Source: Bacillus sp. CGMCC 1.16541 (GTDB lineage Bacteria; Bacillota; Bacilli; Bacillales; Bacillaceae_H). Taken from it: 34,251 bases of DNA. Made by a program: the position numbers and the translations under genes. Positions 1-6,603 of this stretch are shown here, piece after piece. The notes under the pieces are model-generated. The model saw nothing but the letters and a program-made list of their open reading frames with translations. It ran no database searches and was not told the DNA's origin. Position 1 is the stretch's first letter, and every line of letters begins with the position of its first letter. Location: contig NZ_KZ821208.1 in the NCBI RefSeq assembly GCF_003184905.1, positions 1-34,251 on the forward strand, given 5' to 3'.

Positions 1-118
1 ATAAATCCGAAAAAGTATTAAACTGAAAATTCAAACTATATTTATGCAACGCTAGTGTATTTATATCATTAAAGGAGAGAAAACTGGAGAGCTTTATAAA
101 TAAAAAGGAGAAACCAAA

Positions 119-187
119 ATGAAGAGAAAAATAACGATTCACCTCTTTTACCGTATAGGACAAGCTGTGATTTGGGAAGGCTTGTGA
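119..187 (+). CDS. possible 22-residue peptide
   Basis: A short frame from ATG (119) to TGA (187) preceded by a good AAGGAG site at 105-110. The product is basic at the N-terminus and ends IWEGL. It lies just before the holin-like toxin frame at 204 and may be its leader peptide or a gene remnant. No family is recognised, and the frame is short enough to arise by chance. Confidence 0.2.
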   Translation: MKRKITIHLFYRIGQAVIWEGL

Positions 188-203
188 TAAGGGAGGCGAT
201 ACC

Positions 204-299
204 GTGATGAGTACATTTGAAGCGTTGTCGTTAATGTTGGGCTTTGGCATGTTTGTGGTGGCGATTTTGGATTTTAAGGGGAAAGATCGGGATTCTTGA
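204..299 (+). CDS. putative holin-like toxin (type I toxin-like peptide)
   Basis: A 31-residue peptide starting at GTG 204 or, more likely, ATG 207. It begins MSTFEALSLMLGFGMFVV, which matches the small holin-like toxin family (Hol_Tox, TxpA/BsrG-like) widespread in Bacillaceae. Residues 9-24 form one hydrophobic helix, followed by a charged tail (KGKDRDS). The GGGAGG site at 191-196 supports expression. Known relatives are membrane toxins kept silent by an antisense RNA; no antisense promoter could be identified here, although the terminator-like hairpin at 311-347 is where such an RNA would overlap. The peptide identity is fairly secure, the toxin function is inferred. Confidence 0.65.
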   Translation: MMSTFEALSLMLGFGMFVVAILDFKGKDRDS

Positions 300-310
300 G
301 CGATGGGGGC

Positions 311-347
311 AAATGGAGTGGAACACACGCTATTTGTCTCCATTTTT
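311..347 (+). terminator. terminator-like hairpin after the toxin gene
   Basis: AAATGGAG (311-318) pairs with CTCCATTT (338-345) and the 3' arm runs into a short T-tract. An alternative overlapping pairing (GGCAAAT with ATTTGTC) also exists. Confidence 0.4.
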
Positions 348-445
348 AGAACATCATGTAACAATTTAGAAAAGTGATAGAATGATAAGGTAGAAGGTGT
401 CGTTGTGCTGTGCTAAATTGTGTGCAACGTAAAGGAGGATAAAGA

Positions 446-678
446 ATGTCGATCGCAAAAGTAAACGAAACGACTCATAAGCCACCGTTTGATGTGAGAG
501 TGAAGATGAGATTTAAGGGATTACCTGATCGTCATTGGTGACAGGGCATTATGAGTATGTAACGGACACCCGATTTCATGTTTTACCTAAGTGTGTCCAT
601 CGTTGGGTTGAGTTATTGGAGCGGTGTGGTGTACAAGACATATGTTTAGAGAAGTGCCTGAAAGAACGTGATGATTGA
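446..678 (+). pseudogene. frameshifted small hypothetical gene
   Basis: ATG 446 follows an excellent AAAGGAGG site (431-437). The frame reads MSIAKVNETTHKPPFDVR and on to DRHW, then stops at 539-541. A second frame takes over exactly there, reading VTGHYEYVTDTRFHVLPKC and ending at TGA 676-678 after a cysteine-containing helix-like tail (LEKCLKERDD). Restoring one G in the run at 537-538 joins the two into one protein of about 76 residues, so this is a single-base deletion in a once intact gene. I do not recognise the family. Confidence 0.5.
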
Positions 679-682
679 AAAA

Positions 683-716
683 AAGCAACGCTCCTGGTAG
701 GAATAGAGCGTTGCTT
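683..716 (-). terminator. intrinsic terminator of the TVP38-methyltransferase operon
   Basis: AAGCAACGCTC (683-693) and GAGCGTTGCTT (706-716) form a perfect 11-bp stem. Read on the minus strand it is followed by a run of T (complement of 679-684), placed directly after the stop of the gene ending at 725. Confidence 0.75.
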
Positions 717-724
717 GTTGAGTG

Positions 725-1288
725 TTATTTGGTTACCGAGTTTCGCTGCTTTTTAACATAGGACATTCCGATAAGCACAATCGTTACCAAGCCAATGACA
801 GAAAAAGTGTGTTCGTTCACTTTTAGAAGTTGATTCATGCTTAGCGCTTCAATGAACACAGCAGGAATTTTTCCAAGTGTGCTGGCGATGGCGAAGGATA
901 GGATGCCCATCGTACTTGTGGACGCTAAAATGGTCACTAAGCCCGAAGGCATAAATGGCAAAAAGCGTAAAGACAGAACCAAGAGGAAAGCTTTTCTTCC
1001 GTTCACGTTTTCAAAGCGTTTTACCCACTTCATATACGTGGGTGTTTTCTTTTCCATTAACAGCAACAATCCTTTTCGGTACAGCCAAAAGCTGACGATG
1101 GCACCAACTGATTCTCCGATAAAAGAAAGAAGCAATCCTTTTTCGAATCCAAATACGACAATGTTAGCGGTTGTAAGGAAAAAGCTTGGAACAAATGCGA
1201 AAATACTAATGAGTATATTAATGAAAATGCTAATAAAAAGAGCTTGTGCAGGAAACTCATTCAGTACTTGAACAATCCATGAAGTCAC
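725..1288 (-). CDS. TVP38/TMEM64 (DedA-like, VTT domain) membrane protein
   Basis: A 187-residue integral membrane protein of the VTT/SNARE-associated family (PF09335 type). Hydrophobic segments cover about residues 14-48, 52-72, 100-150 and 161-176. Family hallmarks are visible: a glycine-rich re-entrant stretch GESVGAIVSFWLYRKG (58-73), the RFLPFMPSG loop (108-116) and LGKIPA (138-143). Members are linked to lipid scrambling or undecaprenyl-phosphate recycling, but the exact substrate cannot be read here. The start is GTG at 1288, preceded on the minus strand by AAAGGTGAT. It begins one base after the stop of the upstream methyltransferase gene, so the two are cotranscribed. Confidence 0.85.
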   Translation of the reverse strand: MTSWIVQVLNEFPAQALFISIFINILISIFAFVPSFFLTTANIVVFGFEKGLLLSFIGESVGAIVSFWLYRKGLLLLMEKKTPTYMKWVKRFENVNGRKAFLLVLSLRFLPFMPSGLVTILASTSTMGILSFAIASTLGKIPAVFIEALSMNQLLKVNEHTFSVIGLVTIVLIGMSYVKKQRNSVTK

Positions 1289-1289
1289 G

Positions 1290-1874
1290 TTAAATCACCT
1301 TTCGTTGTATCGTTTTTGCCATCGAGACCGTTCCACTCCATACATACGCAGGGGGAACGTTCATGAAGACGTAGCTTACGTTCTTTTTTGTGAAAAACTG
1401 ATGAAATGTTTGAAATTGCAGTTTTGAATATTGAAACGTCACAAAGGTTCCGTTTGCCTCTTTCAACATCTCTTGAATGGTGGACAGAAGTCGCATCCGC
1501 TTTTTCTTTGGAATTGATGTGAAAGGTAGTCCACTTACGATCACATCAGGCACGTAGCCATGTGCGGTCAGGAAGGTTGGTAAATCTTCTGCATCTCCAA
1601 TAAATAATGCCACATTTTGTTCAGTTTGTATCCACTTTTTTAAGGATTCTTCAAATACGGGATTTTGCTCACAAATAATGAGATGTGTATGTGGATCACG
1701 GTGCTTTAAAAGTAATTTTGTGATGGCTCCTGTACCAGCACCAATTTCAACAATGACATTCGGTCTAGATTGACATGCCTCTTTTGCCATTTTAGCAGAT
1801 AAAAAGGGACTGCTCGGCATAATTGCTCCAATCTCCTGTGGATGTTTGATCATTTCTTTTATAAAAGTAAACAT
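1290..1874 (-). CDS. class I SAM-dependent methyltransferase (phospholipid N-methyltransferase-like)
   Basis: A longer frame exists from 2078, but the start at 1874 is chosen because GGAGG lies eight bases before this ATG and because the longer form would run into the divergent regulator gene. The 194-residue product opens with MFTFIKEMIKHPQEIGAIMPSS, typical of the COG3963 group (PmtA-like, related to rRNA adenine methylases). SAM motif I is VEIGAGTG (42-49), the acidic loop GDAEDL is at 93-98, and SGLPFTSIP (114-122) takes the place of the NPPY-type motif. COG3963 enzymes methylate phosphatidylethanolamine; the pairing with a lipid-linked VTT membrane protein fits a lipid role, but the substrate is inferred. 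Confidence 0.75.
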   Translation of the reverse strand: MFTFIKEMIKHPQEIGAIMPSSPFLSAKMAKEACQSRPNVIVEIGAGTGAITKLLLKHRDPHTHLIICEQNPVFEESLKKWIQTEQNVALFIGDAEDLPTFLTAHGYVPDVIVSGLPFTSIPKKKRMRLLSTIQEMLKEANGTFVTFQYSKLQFQTFHQFFTKKNVSYVFMNVPPAYVWSGTVSMAKTIQRKVI

Positions 1875-1978
1875 GTTTCTTGCCTCCGTTTTCAATCGTA
1901 ATGTTTTCATTGTAGGAGACAATTCTTTCAATTTTTCTACAGTAAATCTTAAGCATTTCTTAAAAAACAATCGATTTC

Positions 1979-2007
1979 TTGCGATTTTCTTTTCAATCAT
2001 AGACAAT
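1979..2007 (+). promoter_or_regulatory. candidate sigma-A promoter of the two-component operon
   Basis: TTGCGA (1979-1984), a 17-base spacer and GACAAT (2002-2007) lie 34 bases before the response-regulator start. Both boxes are imperfect, so this is a weak prediction. Confidence 0.3.
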
Positions 2008-2040
2008 ACAACCAAACAGATGTGAAAAAGGAGCAAAAGC

Positions 2041-2730
2041 ATGACACGTATTTTACTCGTGGATGACGATAAAGACATTCGTCAGTTACTTACACTTTAT
2101 CTTCAAAACGAAGGGTACAACATCATCGAGGCAGAAAACGGGGAAGAAGCGATAGAGATGATGAACAAGCATCATCCTGACATTGTTCTTTTAGATGTGA
2201 TGATGCCGAAAAAAGATGGATTTACAATCGTTCAAGAAATAAGGCAATCAGGGAATGCAGTCCCTGTATTGATGTTGACTGCTCGTCAAGAAGACATGGA
2301 CCTGATCCAAGGGCTTACGTACGGAGCAGACGATTATATTAAAAAACCATTTAACCCGCTAGAGGTGATCGCCCGTGTAAAAGCAATGCTTCGACGAGTG
2401 AATCAATTTCAACTTAGCCAGTCATCGGAAGCCCGTCTAATCGGTCCGTTTGAATTACGAGAAGATGAACGCCTCATTTTAAAAGAGAATGAGCCACTAG
2501 CATTAACGAAGCGAGAGTTTGATTTATTATCGCTTCTTTTAACGCAGGCGAAACGTGTGTTTACAGCAGAAGAATTGTACGAGAAAATTTGGCAAGAGGA
2601 TGCACTGGGTAGTTCAAGCAATGCAGTTATGGTATTGATTCATAAGCTTCGTGAAAAAGTAGAGGAAACACCAAAATCTCCACGCTATATTCAAACGGTG
2701 TGGGGAGTAGGATATAAGCTAGAGCCATGA
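2041..2730 (+). CDS. OmpR/PhoB-family response regulator
   Basis: A 229-residue regulator with an N-terminal receiver domain (about 1-120) and a C-terminal winged helix (about 130-228). The acidic pocket (DDD at 8-10), phospho-acceptor Asp52 in LLDVMMP, Thr80 and Lys102 of the KKPF motif are all present, so it should be phosphorylatable. The winged helix ends in the usual YIQTVWGVGYKL. AAAGGAG lies eight bases before ATG. The stop overlaps the kinase start by four bases (ATGA), so the pair is translationally coupled. The stimulus and regulon cannot be inferred from the neighbours. Confidence 0.95.
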   Translation: MTRILLVDDDKDIRQLLTLYLQNEGYNIIEAENGEEAIEMMNKHHPDIVLLDVMMPKKDGFTIVQEIRQSGNAVPVLMLTARQEDMDLIQGLTYGADDYIKKPFNPLEVIARVKAMLRRVNQFQLSQSSEARLIGPFELREDERLILKENEPLALTKREFDLLSLLLTQAKRVFTAEELYEKIWQEDALGSSSNAVMVLIHKLREKVEETPKSPRYIQTVWGVGYKLEP

Positions 2731-4070
2731 AAAAAATCAATTTAACGATTTGGCTTGGGGTAGCATTGTTCGGTTGTTTTGTGCTTAGTTTTCTCGTGTC
2801 GTGGTCACTAACAAGTCAATTTCCGATCGGGAAAGAAACGTCACCTCGTTATTATTATTCGACGTATGAAGAAAGTAAACAGCGAATCGAACAAGACATT
2901 CAAACGTATGAAAAAAGCGGTCAGTTAGATGTGGACTATGAGTGGGCCATTTATTCGTCAAGCGGAGAAGCAGTCGATAAAAGTGCACGTTATCCGAACG
3001 AATTGACGCCAACTCGGTTTCTATCTAAAGTAGATCCAACGAAACGACAGCCGTCCACTAAACCTGAAGAACGATTGCTTCATTATATGTCTAACATCGC
3101 ACTTCCAAATGAAAACGAACCCGCATTCTTTTTAGCGATTGAGCGTGAACGCGGTCAATTAAATCGACTGCAAGTAGGAAATGCGAATTGGTACATGTTT
3201 TTTTCTGTCGTCGCATTTGTTGGGTTAACGACGCTATTAACTCGCTACATTTCGAAACGATTTAGACGATGGGAACACCATTTGCGTTTACTCAGTCAAG
3301 GAAAAGAACAGGCGTTTCAACCAAACGGTGGACCGAAAGAATTTTACCAATTTGAGCGCACGATGCAAGAAGTTGAACATGAGTTATGGACGCTGCGAAA
3401 AAAAGAAGCTGCACGTTATCAAGAGAAGATTCGCCTTATTACAAGCCTTTCTCATGACTTGCGAACGCCACTTACGTCGATTCAAGGATATGTACAATGG
3501 TTAACCGACCAAAACGACAAGTTATCAAATGAGCAGCGATTAGACTCTCTTCATGTTCTCACTCGTCAAACGGAAAAGCTAGGTGGGCGGATTGAGGAGT
3601 TGTTTACACTTGCTAAGTTATCGGATGCCCACTATCCGATTGAGCGAACTGAACTTGATTTGGTGACGTTGTTAAAACAAGTGATCGACACGATTCCTTC
3701 CTTTACGTATCGGTACGAAGGCCCTGAACGTCTATTGTTTTCAGGAGATGCGATGCTTCTTGTTCGTCTCATTGAAAACGTCGCAAAAAATGCGTGGAAG
3801 CATGGTGAAGGGAACGTGGTGTGGGAACTTCGTGAGAACGAGTATGACATTGAACTTGTTTGCTCGAATGACATTTCACATACGCTATCAAAAGACGAAG
3901 TGAATCAGTTTACGGAAATGTTTCACATGTCTGATGAATCCCGTTCTAATGCGGGTTCAGGTATTGGATTGTCGATTGTGCAACAAATTGTCACTCTGCA
4001 CGGAGGAACGCTTGACGTGAACTCACATGAAAGAAGATTTGTCGTGAACATAAAGTTGCCAAAAAGCTAG
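2727..4070 (+). CDS. membrane sensor histidine kinase, partner of the upstream regulator
   Basis: The 447-residue kinase has TM1 at about residues 7-29, an extracellular sensor of about 125 residues rich in charged and aromatic positions, and TM2 at about 155-174. A short HAMP-like linker follows, then the dimerisation domain with phospho-accepting His243 in SLSHDLRTPLTSIQGY. The ATPase domain shows the N-box ENVAKNAWKHG (350-360, Asn355) and the G-box GSGIGLSIV (410-418). This is the standard HisKA-HATPase order for an OmpR-type partner. The sensor domain resembles no family I can name, so the signal is unknown. A terminator follows the gene. Confidence 0.93.
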   Translation: MKKINLTIWLGVALFGCFVLSFLVSWSLTSQFPIGKETSPRYYYSTYEESKQRIEQDIQTYEKSGQLDVDYEWAIYSSSGEAVDKSARYPNELTPTRFLSKVDPTKRQPSTKPEERLLHYMSNIALPNENEPAFFLAIERERGQLNRLQVGNANWYMFFSVVAFVGLTTLLTRYISKRFRRWEHHLRLLSQGKEQAFQPNGGPKEFYQFERTMQEVEHELWTLRKKEAARYQEKIRLITSLSHDLRTPLTSIQGYVQWLTDQNDKLSNEQRLDSLHVLTRQTEKLGGRIEELFTLAKLSDAHYPIERTELDLVTLLKQVIDTIPSFTYRYEGPERLLFSGDAMLLVRLIENVAKNAWKHGEGNVVWELRENEYDIELVCSNDISHTLSKDEVNQFTEMFHMSDESRSNAGSGIGLSIVQQIVTLHGGTLDVNSHERRFVVNIKLPKS

Positions 4071-4093
4071 GTTTATTCGTGATAATTAGTTGG

Positions 4094-4123
4094 AAAATCG
4101 AGTAGTGTTCTGCTCGATTTTTT
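4094..4123 (+). terminator. intrinsic terminator after the histidine kinase
   Basis: AAAATCGAG (4094-4102) pairs with CTCGATTTT (4113-4121), with a T-run at the 3' end. It closes the two-component operon. Confidence 0.75.
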
Positions 4124-4177
4124 GTTTTGGAGTGACTAACACATAAGGTTTGTGGAAAGGAATAGGGAAAGAGATTG

Positions 4178-4216
4178 TTGACTTCACACGTTGTTCGTGT
4201 TAACTTGTATATGCAA
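4178..4216 (+). promoter_or_regulatory. marR promoter with palindromic operator copy 1
   Basis: TTGACT (4178-4183), a 17-base spacer and TAACTT (4201-4206) form a plausible promoter. TTGTATATGCAA (4205-4216) overlaps its -10 region and is the first of three copies of one 12-bp palindrome around this locus, the expected place for an autoregulatory MarR operator. Confidence 0.5.
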
Positions 4217-4236
4217 ATGAAAAGAGGGTTGATTAC

Positions 4237-4671
4237 ATGAATGAAGAAGAACAAGTGTTGATTCATTGTCTTTACTTCACTGCAAGTCGCTTTGCTCGAA
4301 ACATTACAAAATTAGCTGAGCAAACATTTGATGTAGAAGGTGTAGCTCCTTCGTATCTTTACATGATTATGATTGTGAAGTTCCATCCAGAAATCACACA
4401 GAAAGACTTGTGTCAAAAGTTATCAATTGCGCCGTCTACGAGTACGAGATTCATTGATAAACTTGAAAAATTAAAGCTAGTCACAAGAAAAACAATTGGT
4501 AAACAAACACACATTTCGTTAACGGATGAAGGGGAAAAGGTATATACGCAATTTCGCGTGTCACTAAAAGAACTTTTTACTAGCTATTCAGACGTATTAG
4601 GAAAAGAATTTAGTAAAGAGTTAAGCCTTATGCTTCACGAGGCAAGTAATAAGTTAGAGAAAGAAAGCTAA
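4237..4671 (+). CDS. MarR-family transcriptional regulator
   Basis: A 144-residue winged-helix regulator of the MarR family. The HTH is around residues 52-80 (ITQKDLCQKLSIAPSTSTRF) and the wing contains the family-typical LTDEGEKVY near residue 92-100. Long N- and C-terminal helices would form the dimer interface. The gene precedes an SDR oxidoreductase gene, and an identical type of palindrome lies before both, so it probably represses itself and the enzyme until a ligand releases it. No cysteine pair suitable for redox sensing is seen; the ligand is unknown. Confidence 0.9.
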   Translation: MNEEEQVLIHCLYFTASRFARNITKLAEQTFDVEGVAPSYLYMIMIVKFHPEITQKDLCQKLSIAPSTSTRFIDKLEKLKLVTRKTIGKQTHISLTDEGEKVYTQFRVSLKELFTSYSDVLGKEFSKELSLMLHEASNKLEKES

Positions 4672-4689
4672 ATTTTTTTACTCTTTCAC

Positions 4690-4701
4690 TTGTATATACA
4701 A
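4690..4701. promoter_or_regulatory. palindromic operator copy 2 (before the SDR gene)
   Basis: TTGTATATACAA is a perfect 12-bp palindrome placed 15 bases before the SDR start, between the marR stop and the ribosome binding site. It matches the copies at 4205 and 5386 and is probably bound by the adjacent MarR protein. Confidence 0.6.
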
Positions 4702-4716
4702 ATATGAGGAGGAACA

Positions 4717-5367
4717 ATGATGGTCAATAAAACAGTACTTATTATTGGAGCAGGTCCAGGAATTAGTTTATATACAGGAAAGAAATTTGGAAAAGAAGGG
4801 TTTAACGTCGCATTAATGGCACGTAACGAAAAGGCATTACACCAATACGAAACCGAACTGCAACAAGATGGAATCACAGCAAAAGGATTTCAAGGAGACG
4901 TGTCGTCAGAACAGTCTTTAAAAGAAGCGATTCAAGAAGTTGTGAAAACGTTCGGTCGTATTGATGTTCTGTTATACAACGCAGCTTCAGGAACACCAGG
5001 CAAACCCACAACATTGAGTGCCGATCAATTAATAGAAGACTTCAAAGTGAGCGTAGCGGGAGCTCTTACAAGTGTGAAAGAAGTGTTGCCTTCTATGGAA
5101 AAGGGTGCAATTTTACTAACAGGTGGTGGATTGGCTCTTTATCCGTATGCTGATTACGCATCGTTGGCGGTTAGTAAAGCAGGGATCCGTAACTTAGCTT
5201 ACAGCTTGCATCAAGAGCTTAGTGAAAAAGGCGTGTATGTAGGAACGTTAACAATTAAAGGATTTGTCGAAGAAGGAACCTATTTCTCACCTGACAACAT
5301 TGCCGAAGCTTTTTACGACATGTACAAAAATCGAACAGAAGTAGAAGTGGTGTTTGAAGAGAAGTGA
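4717..5367 (+). CDS. atypical short-chain dehydrogenase/reductase (SDR) family protein
   Basis: A 216-residue Rossmann-fold protein. The cofactor loop reads GAGPGIS (residues 11-17) instead of the classical TGxxxGxG, ARNE follows strand 2, GDVS sits in the adenine pocket, and NAAS replaces NNAG. The stretch YASLAVSKAG contains the catalytic Lys, but the residue four before it is Leu where classical SDRs have the catalytic Tyr. Either the enzyme uses a shifted Tyr or it is a divergent, possibly non-reducing member. AGGAGG (4707-4712) suits the second ATG at 4720 slightly better than the first at 4717. It is probably regulated by the MarR protein encoded just upstream. Confidence 0.85.
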   Translation: MMVNKTVLIIGAGPGISLYTGKKFGKEGFNVALMARNEKALHQYETELQQDGITAKGFQGDVSSEQSLKEAIQEVVKTFGRIDVLLYNAASGTPGKPTTLSADQLIEDFKVSVAGALTSVKEVLPSMEKGAILLTGGGLALYPYADYASLAVSKAGIRNLAYSLHQELSEKGVYVGTLTIKGFVEEGTYFSPDNIAEAFYDMYKNRTEVEVVFEEK

Positions 5368-5385
5368 AAAATTTTAAGTAGATAG

Positions 5386-5397
5386 TTGTATGTACAA
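5386..5397. promoter_or_regulatory. palindromic operator copy 3 (after the SDR gene)
   Basis: TTGTATGTACAA matches the two operators at 4205 and 4690 with one change, but lies 18 bases after the SDR stop with no intact gene of the same unit behind it. It may have served a third regulon gene since replaced by the Rhs remnant. Confidence 0.45.
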
Positions 5398-5414
5398 ATT
5401 TCTAGCGTGATACG

Positions 5415-5460
5415 GCTTCATCTTCTTTTTGAGCTTGTCATAACAAAAAGAAGATGAAGC
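5415..5460. repeat. 16-bp perfect inverted repeat
   Basis: GCTTCATCTTCTTTTT (5415-5430) and its exact reverse complement (5445-5460) enclose a 14-base loop. No T-run follows on either strand outside the stem, but it could still end transcription after the SDR gene. It also marks the junction with the Rhs remnant. Confidence 0.55.
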
Positions 5461-5463
5461 GAT

Positions 5464-5726
5464 GATTACCTAGATACAGGAGTTTTTTTATCTTTTGATC
5501 CGGTACGCGGGATACTAAGAATCCTATTACAATGAATGTTTATAATTATGTGAATAATAACCCTGTAATGTTTGTTGATCCTGATGGTGAATCATCTATT
5601 TCTGCAATGGCCAAAAGAATTGGGAATGCTTTTCTATACGCGATTAAAAAATGGTTGAAAATATATTTCAGTCCATCATCAATTGAAGATGGAGTGATAG
5701 ATGGCGGCTTATTTTTTGGCGAGTAG
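5464..5726 (+). pseudogene. C-terminal remnant of an Rhs/polymorphic toxin, frameshifted
   Basis: From 5464 one frame reads DYLDTGVFLSFDPVRG and then drifts into a stop. The neighbouring frame continues DTKNPITMNVYNYVNNNP followed by VMFVDPDGE. Joined by one missing base near 5510, this is the highly conserved end of the Rhs core (TGVFLSxDPxxG ... YxYxxNNPVMxVDPDG). All sequence upstream of the core end is missing, so no functional Rhs protein is possible. After DPDG, where the variable toxin tip begins, only 44 residues remain (hydrophobic helix, then a stop). The open frame starting at ATG 5532 is therefore a fragment. It records loss of a large contact-toxin gene. Confidence 0.75.
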
Positions 5727-5873
5727 TCTTTCTTATAGAAGAACAAGTGGTTAATCAAAATAGAACATAGATGAGAACTCCTCGACTAAGAACAATCGAA
5801 GAAACCATGCATGTGACATACCCCTCCACACATATACATGATAAAACCGACTATTTGTAAGGAGTGTGCCTAC

Positions 5874-6359
5874 ATGAAAATTTCCCATTTCCGCAAGCTA
5901 AATAAAAATGAGCAATATCCGACAACGAAAAAGTATCTCAAGTCTGTTTTTGCTGATGTTGAACAACTAGATGTATACTTTGGATTAAATCGGACTTTCG
6001 AGTCGAATAGGGGAATTTCTAACAAGCTCACAGTGAAAGGAAATGTAGTTGCCTCCGTTACGTTTAATCAAGATCGAACTGTTCATCTTTCGTTATTCCC
6101 ACAATCGACGAACGATTATAAAGATAAAGCAATTGAAGACTTTAATAATCGCATCATAGGTAGGATAAAACACTGGATTGAAGATCAAATGCTAAAGCCT
6201 GATACGGCTCTTTTAGGAAATGAAGAATTAATTGTAGAATGGGACGGTAAAAAGCACTTGATTCATATGGAGAGGAAAATATCCTTAAAACCAATGCCAA
6301 AGCAGCAATACGTGAGAAGGGAAGTTGCCGATAAGAGTGGAGGACAGTATTTCTCGTGA
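5874..6359 (+). CDS. hypothetical protein, possible Rhs-neighbour
   Basis: The start at ATG 5874 is chosen because AAGGAG lies nine bases before it; an ATG at 5838 in the same frame lacks a site. The 161-residue soluble product begins MKISHFRKLNKNEQYP. It alternates beta-like stretches (LTVKGNVVASVTFN, TVHLSLFP) with an amphipathic helix and has no signal or membrane segment. I have an impression that it is a conserved Bacillaceae protein of unknown function, but cannot name a family. Its position after the Rhs remnant makes a former immunity gene possible; this is only inference from position. A terminator follows. Confidence 0.6.
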   Translation: MKISHFRKLNKNEQYPTTKKYLKSVFADVEQLDVYFGLNRTFESNRGISNKLTVKGNVVASVTFNQDRTVHLSLFPQSTNDYKDKAIEDFNNRIIGRIKHWIEDQMLKPDTALLGNEELIVEWDGKKHLIHMERKISLKPMPKQQYVRREVADKSGGQYFS

Positions 6360-6409
6360 GTACATGTAGTGGTTGAGAGGTTAACTTTTTTTTAAATAGA
6401 ATGATAAAA

Positions 6410-6450
6410 AAGGCGATGTCAAACGTGTAAGAAGTTGGCATCGCTTTAAT
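6410..6450 (+). terminator. terminator after the hypothetical gene
   Basis: AAGGCGATGTCAA (6410-6422) pairs with TTGGCATCGCTTT (6435-6447) over 13 positions including two G-T pairs. The T-run is weak. Confidence 0.55.
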
Positions 6451-6497
6451 TGTGTTGTGCTTTATTAAAATATGAGAATTAAAATCTACGTAAGTTA

Positions 6498-6526
6498 TTG
6501 TTTATAATTAGAAAATAATGTATATT
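6498..6526 (+). promoter_or_regulatory. candidate promoter of cas3
   Basis: TTGTTT (6498-6503), a 17-base spacer and TATATT (6521-6526) lie about 75 bases before the cas3 start in a very AT-rich gap of about 150 bases. No other feature is seen in this gap. Confidence 0.45.
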
Positions 6527-6603
6527 TTATATAGGTAATTAGACTTACTTGTTGCGTGTGAAATTATATATTATACGAGTGATGAGAAGGAGTTGAGTAC
6601 TCA

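Noticed and set aside
837-1271. 144-residue plus-strand frame
   Set aside because: It is opposite the TVP38-like gene, basic and without family features.
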